This document shows, piece by piece, positions 1 to 10,802 of a DNA stretch of 64,000 nucleotides (positions are counted from its first letter, which is position 1; every line of letters starts with the position of its first letter). Source of the stretch: Cubamyces lactineus. Taxonomy: Eukaryota > Basidiomycota > Agaricomycetes > Polyporales > Polyporaceae. Where the stretch lies: contig JACDTU010000025.1 in assembly GCA_022376465.1 (NCBI GenBank), positions 124,001 to 188,000 on the forward strand, written 5' to 3'. A model generated the notes under the pieces. The model was given only the letters and a program-made list of their open reading frames with translations. It ran no database searches and had not been told where the DNA came from. The translations under genes were made by a program, and so were the position numbers.

Positions 1-2069
1 CGGTTTCGCCTGTGTCCAGTCCCCTATGACGACATCATCCGCGAAGGCATCGTAGGCAGTACGTCCCTGATTATTACTCTCTCAGTTATCGCCTGAACAA
101 GGATCTGACGCGACACCTTTTGCAGAGTACCAGCGCATGGCAACCGCGATCCAGGACCTCGCCAAGAGCTCAGGCAAGCCGCCGCTCATCTTCTCCCTTT
201 GCGAATGGGGCGAGGTTTGTATCCTGATATGGCGCGATCGCCAAAGCGGCAGCTGATTGAGACGACCGATTGTATTAGGAGCAACCGTGGCTTTGGGCAC
301 GCCGTTTCGGACACAGCTGGAGGGTATGCATGACGACTCGCCCGATTCATTTGCACATTGATATAGACATTATATTCCGTCGCCTCTAGACCACGGGCGA
401 CATTGGTACGCCTCAACACGACAGAGTTCCCAGGCGGGACCCGCGACTCACTGATTGTGTTTAGGTCCTAACTGGGGTTCGGTCGCTAGCATCATCAACC
501 AGTGAGTCAGAATAAGGCATCCGTGTATGCGACGTCTAATTGTGATGCAACAGGAACTCGTTCATCGCCTGGGCGTCTGACTTCTATGGCCACAACGACA
601 TGGACATCGTACGTCTTGTCCTCTTCGCGCATCCTATTGAATACGCATATGATGGTGATACTCACATACTGAATGACACCGTAGCTCGAGGTGTAAGTAC
701 AGCCTCTTACGCGCCACGCCCTTCACCATGATTAACACACTTGTATATGCACAGTGGCAACGGCGATTTGACCTACGACGAGGCCAAGACGCACTTCACT
801 GCATGGGCTCTTATGAAGTCGCCTCTGCTCATCGGCACTGACGTGAGTCCTCTATCCCATCCGCCTTCCTCCATCTTGCTCATGTATACCATTTTCTTTG
901 CGTGTATGCGGCCTACAGCTCTCCACGATCAGCGACGAGAACCTTGCTATCCTCAAGAACGAGGAGATCCTCGCAATCAGCCAGGACAACGTCGTCGGCA
1001 CAAGCGTTACACCCTTCCGCTGGGGTATCAACGTGCGTTTCCGTCCCTCTGACCACGCACACATATACTTTAACGATATTGACTGATCGCGACAGCCGGA
1101 CTGGGTCAGCAACAGCACGCACCCCGCGCAGTTCTGGAGCGGCGAGAGCCAGAACGGCACCGTCTTCATGCTCGTACGCTCTCGTCTTCCCTTGCAGCGG
1201 GCCTACAATACTCACTGCATGCTCGGACTAGATCAATACTCTCGACGAGCCCGCTGACCTGTTCTTCAACCTGACCGAGTCGCCCTGGATCCGCGCCGGT
1301 CGTCAGTACTCCGTCCGGGTACGTCTCACGCCTTTGCTTCACACAAGCACCTCCGAGTTCCCCGCGGTCTGTGCCTTTCTAACGCACGCGCGTACTGCAG
1401 GACCTCTGGACGCACACCGACAACGGCACCGCGGTGCGCAACTTCACCGCGCACGCCGTCCCGCCGCACGGCGTCGTCGCGCTCCTCCTCAAGGACGCAG
1501 GCGACGAGCCGCCAAACTCGGGCCCGCCCTGCGCGCGCCCCGAGTGGTGCATCAATCAGAACGGTACGCTTGCCCCCGGGGCGTGAACTCCTTAAACCCG
1601 AGCCCCCTCTCCAAGCCAAGTTCGAGCCCGAGCCTGAGCTCTAGCGTCCGCCCGCTCGAGCTGCGATTCGGAGCGTAGTTGCCGTTGTCGTTGACGCGCG
1701 GTCGCTGTAGTCGTTGCGGGCCCGGGACGAGTAGCACTGGCCACGTTGACGTTGACATTGACCAGGTGGCGCGCGAGGGGGCCCCGCGTGTGTGTCTGTA
1801 CGAATGAACGAATGAGAAGCTGAAATGAAATCTGTACTTTTGTTCTTTGTTGTAAAGGCACGTTGGTCGCTTCGCAAGCGTCGAGCGCACCCCCCAACAA
1901 GAGCCAAGGCAGCGGGAGCAGCGGTTCCGGCAAGACGACGAAGACCTCGGGCGCGTTGGCGTTGTCGGTGGCGAAGTCGTGGATGGGCATGGGTGGGTTG
2001 GCAGGATGGGTCGGGGGCGTTGGGTTGGGGTGGGTGGTGGTGCAGCTGTGTGTTGCTGGTGTGTTGTAG
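1..2069 (+). CDS. Alpha-galactosidase, GH27 family (5' truncated by window)
   Basis: Secreted glycoside hydrolase that releases terminal alpha-galactose, for example from galactomannan or raffinose-type sugars. Only the 3' part is in the window. Exons read: ...PYDDIIREGIVG (to 58), YQRMATAIQDLA...LFSLCEWG region, the EQPWLWARRFGHSWR block (to 323), a 16-nt microexon (390-405, TTGDI), 465-501, 554-608, an 8-nt microexon (685-692), 755-842, 919-1032, 1096-1173, 1232-1318, 1401-1563 and 1858-2069. SWRTTGDI carries the acid/base Asp known for GH27. DMDILEVGNGDLTYDE and SPLLIGTDLS are family blocks. The nucleophile region (KYDNC-type) lies upstream of the window. The C-terminus is a Ser/Gly-rich linker then a hydrophobic tail ending at 2069, suggesting GPI anchoring. 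The intron before the last exon is long (294 nt). Family call is firm; the tail function is inference. Confidence 0.93.
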
Positions 2070-2421
2070 GCGTTGGGGCTGGTGTTGGCAGTGGGCCATT
2101 TGGACTTGGTTTGTCGCTAGCCTGAGACTGCTTAGTACTAGGGCTTTGCTTGGAGATTCTTGCTTAGAACCTTGGGCTTTGTATGCGCATTCGGACGCTC
2201 TCGTATACATTCGTTAATCTCATACCGGTAGTATCACTAGCAGAAGCAGTGGATGCACATGTGGGCTCTCGTACAGGACAGAATACACATCTAGTCAGGC
2301 GCCGAACATCAGAACACAACGAGGCTAGGGACACAAATGTTCTGGACAAAAAAGAGTCAGAAAGCGGAGTCCGTCGAGTACAACACGAGCTCGGAAAGGT
2401 GCGTAGCAGTGGGTTCCTACC
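2070..2421. other. Intergenic, convergent 3' ends
   Basis: Gap between the stop of the alpha-galactosidase and the stop of the minus-strand gene that follows. I see no gene here, only short ORFs without family motifs. Confidence 0.6.
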
Positions 2422-3464
2422 CTACAACTCGATCTCCCTGAACAGATCCTGGACGACGTCCTCGAGCCGCTCCCGGACCGTATCACGCATTCCAGCATAG
2501 ACGGCCGCATCCAGCTCCATGGTCTGGTTAACTGGCAGCACAGTAGCAGTGGTGGTATCAACGCTCGGTGCCGCACCAAACTGCAAGCAGAGATGCATGC
2601 AGCATACTAGGATGACTCACTGGAGAAGTACGGAACCTCTGAATCGGGGTCGAAGGTGAAGAACAAGGCCGAGGAGATCGGTGTGTCGTCGGACTTGGAG
2701 TTGTACTGGTGCGCGCCGCACTTGAACAGAGCCTTGCCCTCAGAGTTGCTGTACCAGCGTTAGCTCGCGAAGAAGCGAAGAGACGAACACAAGCGACACG
2801 TACGACACCACACCAATTTGGAAGGCTGCGTCGTGGTCGTGTACAGCCATCTTGTCGAGGACCCTGAGAGGATCGCTGTTCACGGGCCTCCGGAGCGCAC
2901 CGATCATATCGCAGAACAGCGCGAACTCGGGGCCCTCCAGGTCCTCTCCATCGAGTTCCATGACGAGCTTATCCACAGAACCGTACGGGCTTGCGTTCCC
3001 GAGCTCGGTCTCGCTGTATCGCACAACCGAAGTCACGGTAAGCGGTCATGATCATCGCTCGCGCCAAAAGCCTGAGCGTGGTCAGGGTTCGGCATGCACT
3101 GCGTGCATCACGTACTTGAAGTCTTTGACGGCCCATCCGAGGCCTTGGAGGACGTCCCGGTAGTTGTCGTGCCACTGCTTCCTCCTGTCCATCGGGCGGT
3201 TCGGGAACATGCGGTCGGACTCGACTTGTGCGAGAAGCGTAGAGTACATGACGTCCTCCTGTCACCAACGCAGTTCCATCAATCATGTATAATGCACTGT
3301 GACCAGAGGGGATCGAGCTGCACCAGGGTACACGGGCTTACCTTCATCTGTGCGGTGACACTGGCCATATAGCACACAGCAGCGCTTCCGTTCACCGCCG
3401 CGCTATGGCCTGTGTCGTACTGTGCAGCTTGAATGGGGACGTGTTCGTCGATGGCTGAGAGCAT
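2422..3464 (-). CDS. Uncharacterised protein, tandem paralogue A
   Basis: Function not recognised. Five exons can be spliced with GT-AG introns into a protein of about 239 residues, with intron positions matching the neighbour at 4222-5240. It starts MLSAIDEHVPIQ (ATG 3464-3462), then SAAVNGSAAVCYMASVTAQMK, EDVMYSTLLAQ...GWAVKDF, NETELGNASPYGSVDKLVM, NSEGKALFKCGAHQY, SALFFTFDPDSEVPY, and ends with INQTMELDAAVYAGMRDTV and FREIEL (stop 2424-2422). No signal peptide or membrane segment is visible, so a cytosolic protein is likely. A TATA-like box lies about 110 bp upstream. It could be an ordinary intracellular protein of a fungal expansion; I do not assign a domain. Confidence 0.75.
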
Positions 3465-3572
3465 AGTGAGCGCGGATTACTGAGATCGCAGATTGAGACA
3501 ATTGCTGGAGAGGGGAAGGCCGTAACTTGATGTACGAGCTGGCTGGGCTACCGCACAATGCACAGTGGCACC

Positions 3573-3578
3573 TTTATA
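3573..3578 (-). promoter_or_regulatory. TATA box of paralogue A
   Basis: TATAAA on the minus strand about 110 bp upstream of the ATG, in a GGGACGTATAAA context. The same ACGTATAAA context precedes paralogue B. Confidence 0.5.
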
Positions 3579-4221
3579 CGTCCCAATTACGAACGATTGT
3601 GGACGCGCATCGCCACCCCTGCTAAACGGTGTAAGATCGAGACGTTAGACGAACTATTGGCCTGACGCGACCGAGCTCCGATAGGCCACTATCTGGAAGC
3701 CCATACGCATGTATTCTCGTCAGTAGCTGTCCCAAGCGGAAATGATGCGGAGATATGTGAACCTACGTGAGCGGTGAAGGTACGGTGGCCCCGCGAACTC
3801 TTGAATGAAAGAGTCCAGCCTGGCAACTGTCAGCTCATGTAATGGTCAGAGCAAGGCAACTTCAAGGTGAAGGCGAGATTGCCTCAGCATGCGGAGTTAG
3901 AGTATGGAGATAGAGTGAAGGGGTTCTCTACGAAGGCACACAATCGCGAGCTGAAAGAGTGCTGAAGTCGGGTAGCTCTTCGTCCACGTGGCCCCGCGAG
4001 TGAGGTCCGACTGACTTGGAAGTACTGAGACTCTGAACTGTCACTTATCTTCACATAACTCTATAGAGTGAGCATAGCAGCGTCAACATAAACAGCATAA
4101 ATCGGCTGGGCATAAGCATATTCTGCTCTGGACAACCTGCAAGTCAGAAGCATGCTTCGAAAGGAGGGGGGGAAGGCTCTGCGCAAAGGGGCCAGCACGC
4201 CCTAAGTAGTAGGAGAAGACT
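3579..4221. other. Intergenic between paralogues A and B
   Basis: About 640 bp between the paralogue A promoter and the stop of paralogue B. I see no coding exon or repeat I can support. Confidence 0.5.
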
Positions 4222-5240
4222 CTACAACTCGATCTCCCTGAACATGATCTCCCAGACATCGCGCGAGACTCGCTCCCGGACCGCTTCGCGAACTTGAGCA
4301 TAGACGTTGGCGTTCAGCTCCATAGTCTGGTAAACTAGTAGCATCATCTTAGCGCTGCATCGAGCTACTGGTTGAGATGCATGCTGCGAAAAACTTACTA
4401 GCGGAGTACGGGATGTCCGACGCGGGCTCGAAGGGGAAGAACAGGGCCGAGGAGATTGTGTCGGCCTTCGAGTAGTACTGGTGTGCGGCGCACTTGAACA
4501 GGGCATTGCCCCCGGCGTTGCTGCATCAATGCCGCGCCATGAGAAGACTGCATCTCACGAAGGAGCGAACACAGGAGACACGTACGACACCACGCCAACC
4601 TGGAAAGATGCGTCATGGCCGTGTGCAGCCGTCTGGCCAAAAACCCAGAGAGGATCGCTGTTCGTAGGCTTCCCAAGTGCGTTGATCATGTCGAGGAACA
4701 AGGCGTATTCTGGACCTTCAAGCTCCGCCCCAACGATATCCACGACGAGCCTGTCCACAGAACCGTACGCGCTCGCGTCGCCAATTTCGGTCTCGCTATA
4801 TCGCGGAACCGTCGCGGTAAGTGATCACAATCCTGTCTTGCGCCATGGGCGCAGTGCGTGTCTCGCGTGCATGTGCGTTCCGTACCTGAAGGTCTTCATG
4901 GTCCATCCAAGGTTGTGGAGGACATGCCAGTACTGCTTGTGCCATTCCTTACTCTTGTCCATCGGGCGTCCCGGGTACTTGCCGTCGGCCCCGAGCTGCG
5001 CCAAAAGGGTAGAGAACATGACATCCTCCTGTGAGGAGTGTGGCACCATCAGCTACGCATCGATGGCCACAGCCAATGATCAGACTGCGCTGGCGGACGT
5101 GTGCTCACCTTCATCTGTCTGGTGACATCGGCCATATAGCACACAGCAGCACTGCCATTAACGGCGGCACTGTTGCCTGTTCCGTTTCCTGCCAGCGGCT
5201 GAACTTGAGCGGAGAAGCGTTCATCGTTGGCTGAGGCCAT
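4222..5240 (-). CDS. Uncharacterised protein, tandem paralogue B
   Basis: Function not recognised. Exons 5240-5109, 5028-4886, 4795-4586, 4520-4399 and 4334-4222 add to exactly 720 nt, a 239-residue protein. Start MASANDERFSAQVQ; then SAAVNGSAAVCYMADVTRQMK, EDVMFSTLLAQLGADGKY, WHKQYWHVLHNLGWTMKTF, SETEIGDASAYGSVDRLV, GPEYALFLDMINALGKP, NAGGNALFKCAAHQYYS, SALFFPFEPASDIPYSA, IYQTMELNANVYAQ and FREIEL. Residues and intron positions match paralogue A throughout, so the two arose by tandem duplication. No signal peptide is visible. The conserved LLAQL...W..Y...L..LGW region is the best handle for a family search. Confidence 0.8.
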
Positions 5241-5320
5241 GGCGAGCGCAGGGACCGGGATGAAGATACTTGTGAGGCAAATGTGAGAGGTAAGTTGGTT
5301 GCTTCATGATACACAACGTC

Positions 5321-5328
5321 TTTTTATA
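5321..5328 (-). promoter_or_regulatory. TATA box of paralogue B
   Basis: TATAAAAA on the minus strand, about 80 bp upstream of the ATG at 5240, preceded by GGACG as in paralogue A. Confidence 0.55.
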
Positions 5329-6059
5329 CGTCCACAATACATGGGCGGTTGGGGCGGTTACCCGTTGTACTTCGACTTGAATAGTGCAAAACCGAGATGT
5401 CAGGCGAGTTGTTAGCCTTGCGCAACTAAACAGACAAAGAAAGTGCATTCATGGGCGGTATCTAGTCCGAGTCGCTTCCTAGATGTTAGACCGCTGGGGT
5501 TACAATCCTATGACCATTACCTATGGGTTAGGGAAGCACTTGGACATGCTACAAAGCTCGGCACTCACTATCATGGATGTTGAGTCTCTACGGGCAGCAG
5601 CTGCCGCATGTTAAGGAAGGGAAGACGTCCTTGAGCTCGTACTCATCTGAACGGCGCAGGTGCGGTAGCGGCGTCCCTTTGAATGGAATGCAGGAACGGC
5701 CGGACCAGCGCCGTTTAATCGCAAAGTCTTAGCATTGGCCGATTCACGATGACTCGGATAATGAAGTTCGGACGTATCAAATGGAGGTAGAGAGGAGGCT
5801 GTCGAGAAAACACCCGAGTCTCACCAAATGCGAGCCCAACTAGGCTTGTTACCGTGACCTGTGACCCAGCTAGTTACCTTGTAAGTAGTCAGTAACCTTT
5901 GTCTATAACTCGTACTTAAGTTATCTGTACATGTGTACCCCCATGCCGCTCTGCACTTTATTACGGAGGCTCGGCGCAATCCTTTATAAGGGCCCCAAGC
6001 ACATCACCTTCTATCCAGTCTTTGCTACATACCAGCCTCGTTTCTGTCTGCGCGCCATA
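5329..6059. other. Intergenic
   Basis: About 730 bp upstream of paralogue B and of the APH pseudogene. I see no convincing exon; a TTTATAAGG box-like sequence near 5980 may be the old promoter of the pseudogene. Confidence 0.5.
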
Positions 6060-7100
6060 TCTATCCAGGCTGCTTCTAGTATATCTGGGTCTCCCGTTGC
6101 CGCGGAGCGACTTGGCAAGGAGCAACTATTCTCCTACACTTCCGGGAAGTGGATATGCAACCACGAAGAGCGTGAGTACCTTGTACCGGGTATGCACTCA
6201 CGTGGAGGCTCTGACTCGCTGTTCCCAAATACTAGAACTTAGAGTTAGGTACAGCCCCTTTAACGTTGACGCGTTAGAGAAGATAGCACGCGCTGCTGTC
6301 GGCGCCCAGTACTGCCTGTCATGGGAAAAAGTGGGCGAAGGTCGGTTGAAGATGTGTTACTGGCATTAGCTATGGTGTTAACACAACATCGACTATCTAG
6401 GAGCATTCAATAAGGTGTTCTTGCTCCGATCTGACAACGGCGTAGTGGTTACCATACGTATTCCGTGCCCGATCGTCGCTGATGTAGAGCAAACGATCGC
6501 CAGCGAAGTGGCGACGATGTCCTACATCAGAGAGCGCTGGGCGGTGGAGGTGATGCACATCACGCCTCTACCTCCCAAAGTCATTGCATGGGACAAAAGC
6601 CGCCCGAGGACATGCAAGAGGTGTATCGCATATACCATCACTTTGCGTGTAGGCTCCGCTAGTACACCCTGCAATCCTGCAAGCTGGACCCCCTGCGGAC
6701 CAAAGCCTGCGCCCTGCCTCATGTGGATAGTGTGGCCAGTCTTGTAACCGTCATAACCCGCAGCATCGCAGACGGCCCTTTCAAACTTCGTGATCACCTT
6801 CTCGGCCTGCAGCAGAACTGGAACTCCATCGCGGAGGGCCCATGCCCGATCGACTTCACCTCCGACGAGATCGCGGCGCACCGCGCCGAGGGGGAGATGA
6901 GGGAAGAGTATGCGGAGAACGTCTTGCGCTTGTGCAAGGAGATGCGGGTCCCGCCCCATTTGCCTCAAGGCTGCGTGTTCCATGAAGACTACGAGCATGC
7001 CAAAGAGGTCATGGAGCAATGGAGGGCAAGTTGGGGCGAGACTGCCATGAAGGGTCCGTTCCCATTTTACGAGGGTGCCCACTCATACTACCTCACTTGA
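6060..7100 (+). pseudogene. APH-like kinase pseudogene with internal deletion
   Basis: Relic of an aminoglycoside-phosphotransferase-like (PF01636-type) protein, paralogous to the intact gene at 17193-19079. N-terminal pieces SYTSGKWICN, VDALEKIARAAVGAQYCLSWEKVGEGAFNKVFLLRSDN and PPKVIAWDKS match. After position about 6603 the sequence jumps to PEDMQEVYRIYHHFACRL, which aligns with PPEQQELVDFHHRLAC of the intact protein. Roughly 270 codons are missing, including the catalytic HPDLSSSN and DWQ motifs. An in-frame stop follows RL, and the reading then resumes to IADGPF...GPFPFYEGAHSYYLT (stop at 7100). It is therefore almost certainly nonfunctional as a kinase. The C-terminal half (6723-7100) remains open. 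It converges on transcription factor 1. Confidence 0.85.
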
Positions 7101-7454
7101 CGTCTGAGTAGCCTCAACCCATACTTGATGCCGTATGACATCTATACCACTACACATTCGCTAATTGATGATCCCCACTCTTTTCACCGTCACCGCCATC
7201 GTCAGCCTTCCATTATAGTTTGTAATTAATCATGATGTGCGCGTCCGACTCCCTGTGGTTATCACACATCTCGTGATATCAATGAACTCTGCAGTAAGAC
7301 TGGCTTCCACAGCCAAAAGAACAATACGAAGTGAATACATAATCCAACCTGAATCCACATTAGATCACAGCAATACACAGAAGACCAACGATATATATAA
7401 ACACACTGGGCCCCGAGTATCTCGTCCACAAAATATATGTCATCGTCGCATTCC
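7101..7454. other. Intergenic, convergent 3' ends
   Basis: AT-richer spacer between the APH pseudogene and the stop of transcription factor 1. No gene seen. Confidence 0.6.
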
Positions 7455-10400
7455 CTAAACCGGCACCATCTGATTTTCAAACGCAAGCACCTTCTCAGGC
7501 GGGGATATACCCGCAGCGATGCATGTCCGCTCGAGCACGGCTCGGGTCAATAGATATTCCCTCCGTGGGCCTGTGAACATGAGATTTCGAGTTCAGATTT
7601 TGCACTTACGCAAAGCTTCGACCGTGGGGGCAGGGTGCGGGACGTACTAGCAGTCGGCCAAAGGAGCATGAGATGCTCAGTCGCCACCGCGAAGTTCCGC
7701 GCGACGTCGAGCGCGATCGTCAGCGTATGGTCGGCGTTGTACAACGCGAGCGCGCTATCAGGGGTCACCGTGAGGTCAGCCCCTCTACGAGTCAACGCGC
7801 GGGCTAGGGGGGTCGCGTACCGGGTGATCTGGGACATGAACCAGAACATGAGGAAGTTGCGGCGCGAATGGTCGTCGCCGTGCATGTCCGGGTTGCGCAG
7901 GCGGCCTGCGAAGAATCTGGATACTCCTAGCAGATGCATCACTAGTTGTACGCGGTTGTTGTCAGAACACATGTGAGAGTGTTGGAAGCGGGAAGGAAAC
8001 GTACTCCATCTCTCCGCTTTCGCGTGGTAGAAGAGTCGCCCCGGGGCGCTGGTATCTCTCTGTCAGCCGATCCCAGAAGAAAGCCATGAGATCATGCTCA
8101 CGTTGTAGCTTCTGGGATGTACCTCTGGAACTCATGCGACACGCACATCCGGGTGCTGCGCGATCCAAGCGCAAGCATATACCGTCACTAAATCGCCAAC
8201 TCAGCGAGATTTTACACTCACTTGAACAGCACATCGCGAACCTGCACAAGGAACCCCGTCTCCACCGTACATGTGTGTTGGTCGAGCATTGCCTCGATCG
8301 CATCAATCTCGAGCCACGCGTTCATGGCGTACTGCGCGCGGTCCGCCTCGCTCATGCTCATGTCGCACCGCATCCGTAGGCAGCTGTGCCAGAGGAGGAG
8401 CGTGCGCATGTACAATGCCCACACCGAGTGCTTCGACGCCGCGATTGAGGGTGTCCCAGGCGGGGCCAAGTTCTCTCCAGGGAACAGCAATGCATACTCC
8501 ATCATCACATCAGCCCACACAACCAACCAACGCAAACAAATGAATACTTACGTTAGCAGGATCCTTAATCCACAAATGCTGCGGCTCCCAGTCCGTCCCC
8601 GCCGTCGTCTTCGTATTATGCGTCGCGGTGAGCATAACCGTCGCCCACACGAGCCGCCGGCACTCCTCCTTCTGCATCTCGCCCTCGCCCACGCCCTTTG
8701 GCCACATCGGCATCATCGTCCACTGCGGCGCGAGCTCCCGCACAAGCGGCCAGTGGTACCCAAGCGAGTACGTCTGGCAGCCGCATTGCCACTTGTTTGG
8801 CCCCTCACCTCGGTCTACGCCAGCGGGCGCGTGGTTGGGGTGGGGCGCGGTACCGGCGTATGGGAGGACGGCGTTCGCGAGGGGGTCGCACGCGGCGCCG
8901 ATCCCGGTACCAGGTGCGATCGCTGGGACGGTGGGTACGGTGTGTGGCGCGAAGATCGTGACGCGTGGGTCACCGAGGTCGAGCGTGGTGAGCGACATGG
9001 AGCGAATTATCGAATCGAGCATCGCCATAGCCTCTCGCGTGCGACTGCCGCCAATCTTCGGGTGCGCCTGGATCTCGAACACGGCGAGGATCTGTTTGGG
9101 AAGACGTTAGACTTATAGGCGCGTTTGTAACGGTTCAAGAGGAAGAACAGATACCCAGGCTGCTTGCACCAGTCCGACGTCGATCCATCCCGAATTGACG
9201 CTCGCGTGGAACGTCGAGTGCGCGTGGTCGATGAGACGTAGCGCCTTCTCGCGCCCCTTCGCGCCGAGCTCCAGTTCGGAGCTTTGAAAGAACGTCGCGA
9301 GACCTAAAAGCCCCAGTATGAGGCTCGGTTGCAGAGTCTGGCGAACAGCCGGATTGTAGAGCGTCGAGAAGAAGCGGGGGATGTTGATAAAACTGAACCA
9401 GTGGAGGGAGACTTGGAACAGGAAGCGTAGGTCAGCGGAGACACGCTCGGACGTGCTGTTCCGGAGGTCGATGGTTAATGTAGGCACGTCTCCTGGCCTG
9501 TCGAGTGGCGCAGCATAAACCGACAAGAGTGCGTCCCACCACGTCTCGCGGGTGAACTGCACACTGGGCACCTGCGTGATCGTGGTGACGTCCTCTTCGT
9601 CTTGGCCCTGCTCCTCGTATATGGCAAAGCGTGGGTCAGACAGGTCAGGCGACAGCAGGAAGTCGCTAGGCTGGAGCAGAAGAGAGTCAAAATCAAAGTC
9701 GAACGGCGCGTTATCTGTCTGAGAAAGCGCTGGGCCGCGTTGCCGTTCTGTTGGACGGGACGGCCCTGCTTCGTTTGGTGGCGGGCCTCTCGTCGCCGTA
9801 GATTGCGTCTGTAAAGACTTCTTGAGCTTTGCTTCCTCCTCTAATCGCGAGCGCGTCGTGCGCGTCTTCTTTGGAATATATGGCGCGAGCTTCCGCGAAC
9901 CTGGCGTTCTGTCCTTTCCTCGCCGCCTTGGCGCGGAGTCGTACGAGCATGGACCGGCACTCGGGTCAGCGCGACGGCTGCAGTTATAACACTCGGGTTG
10001 AGCACCATCGCAACGCACTTTGCGTGTTCTGCTGCGTTTTCAGAATTAGTATAATGCGTCGAGCGAATTTAAGAGGTGCCCTAGAATCTCAATGCCGTAC
10101 TGGTGGTACGTGAGGCGCTGGAGAGATAAACGGACCTACCATTGCACGCAAGCTACGAAGACGCGCTCGCGGGGTTTACCGTGCGTAGTCAGAGGTTGAT
10201 TAGGTGCAAGCTGAACGCGTGATCTCCTCGCGCTGGCGGACTCTGGCTGTGGTTGACTTTCCAGAGAAGTTCCTGACGGTGGAGCTTGAGAGGAAGAAGC
10301 CGACGAGGAGGACTCTGGAGACGCTACAGAGGACGAGGAAGGCGCAGACGGCGACGCCGTCGACGATGCAGGCTGTGTGGCCTCTGACTGCTGGAGAAAG

Positions 10401-10516
10401 GTCTGTAGGATGGCGTTCGCTTTTTCCGTCGAATACGAAGGAGAACTTGGGCCAGGCTGCGGGGACTTGTTGGCAAGCTCAGCTGGTAATTCCGAGGGAT
10501 GTGGGCTCATGGTCAT
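7455..10516 (-). CDS. Zn2Cys6 transcription factor 1 with fungal-specific regulatory domain
   Basis: Nuclear DNA-binding regulator. The Zn2Cys6 cluster is assembled across an intron (10139-10032): ...VFVACVQC from exon 1 and RTRKVRCDGAQPECYNC...GPC from exon 2, giving six cysteines with C-x2-C-x6-C-x6-C-x2-C-x10-C spacing. Before it is a Ser/Pro-rich N-terminus (MTMSPHPSELPAE); after it come a basic linker (RRRGKDRTPGSRKLAPYIPKKTR) and a long helical region resembling the fungal transcription factor middle domain (TWWDALLSVYAAP, KEECRRLVWATVML, WALYMRTLLLWHSCLRMR). The last exon encodes REYLLTRAVLERTC...ENQMVPV, stop at 7457-7455. Several short introns interrupt the 3' half. The paralogue at 60824-63871 shares the whole layout. 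It is divergent from the SAP30BP-like gene, about 290 bp away. Target genes are unknown. Confidence 0.9.
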
Positions 10517-10802
10517 AATGGTTCAAGATAAGAACCTGGGACACTGTCGGACAGACTAAGTGCTACTGCGCAGCTGCCGGCGGGATGTATGTACTGGGAC
10601 TTACGCTGACAGCCTGCCGGAGGATGGTGATTCGAATTGCCATCTCTGTCCAACACAGCACAGCTATCACACGCGCTAATTCCCACACACATAGGCGCAC
10701 GTAGACGCCCAGCTCGCGGTGGCTGATCGCTCTCTCGCCTGTGCCTTCGCTGCCTCGAGCTTGCTCAACGACATCGACGACGAGCACGGCGACATTCTCA
10801 TC
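10517..10802. promoter_or_regulatory. Shared divergent promoter region
   Basis: About 290 bp separate the start of transcription factor 1 (minus) from the likely start of the SAP30BP-like gene (plus), so the two probably share a promoter. No clear TATA box was found. The exact start of the plus gene is uncertain. Confidence 0.4.

Noticed and set aside
8222..9118. 298-codon plus-strand open frame
   Set aside because: It is antisense to transcription factor 1; the minus reading matches the paralogue at 60824-63871.
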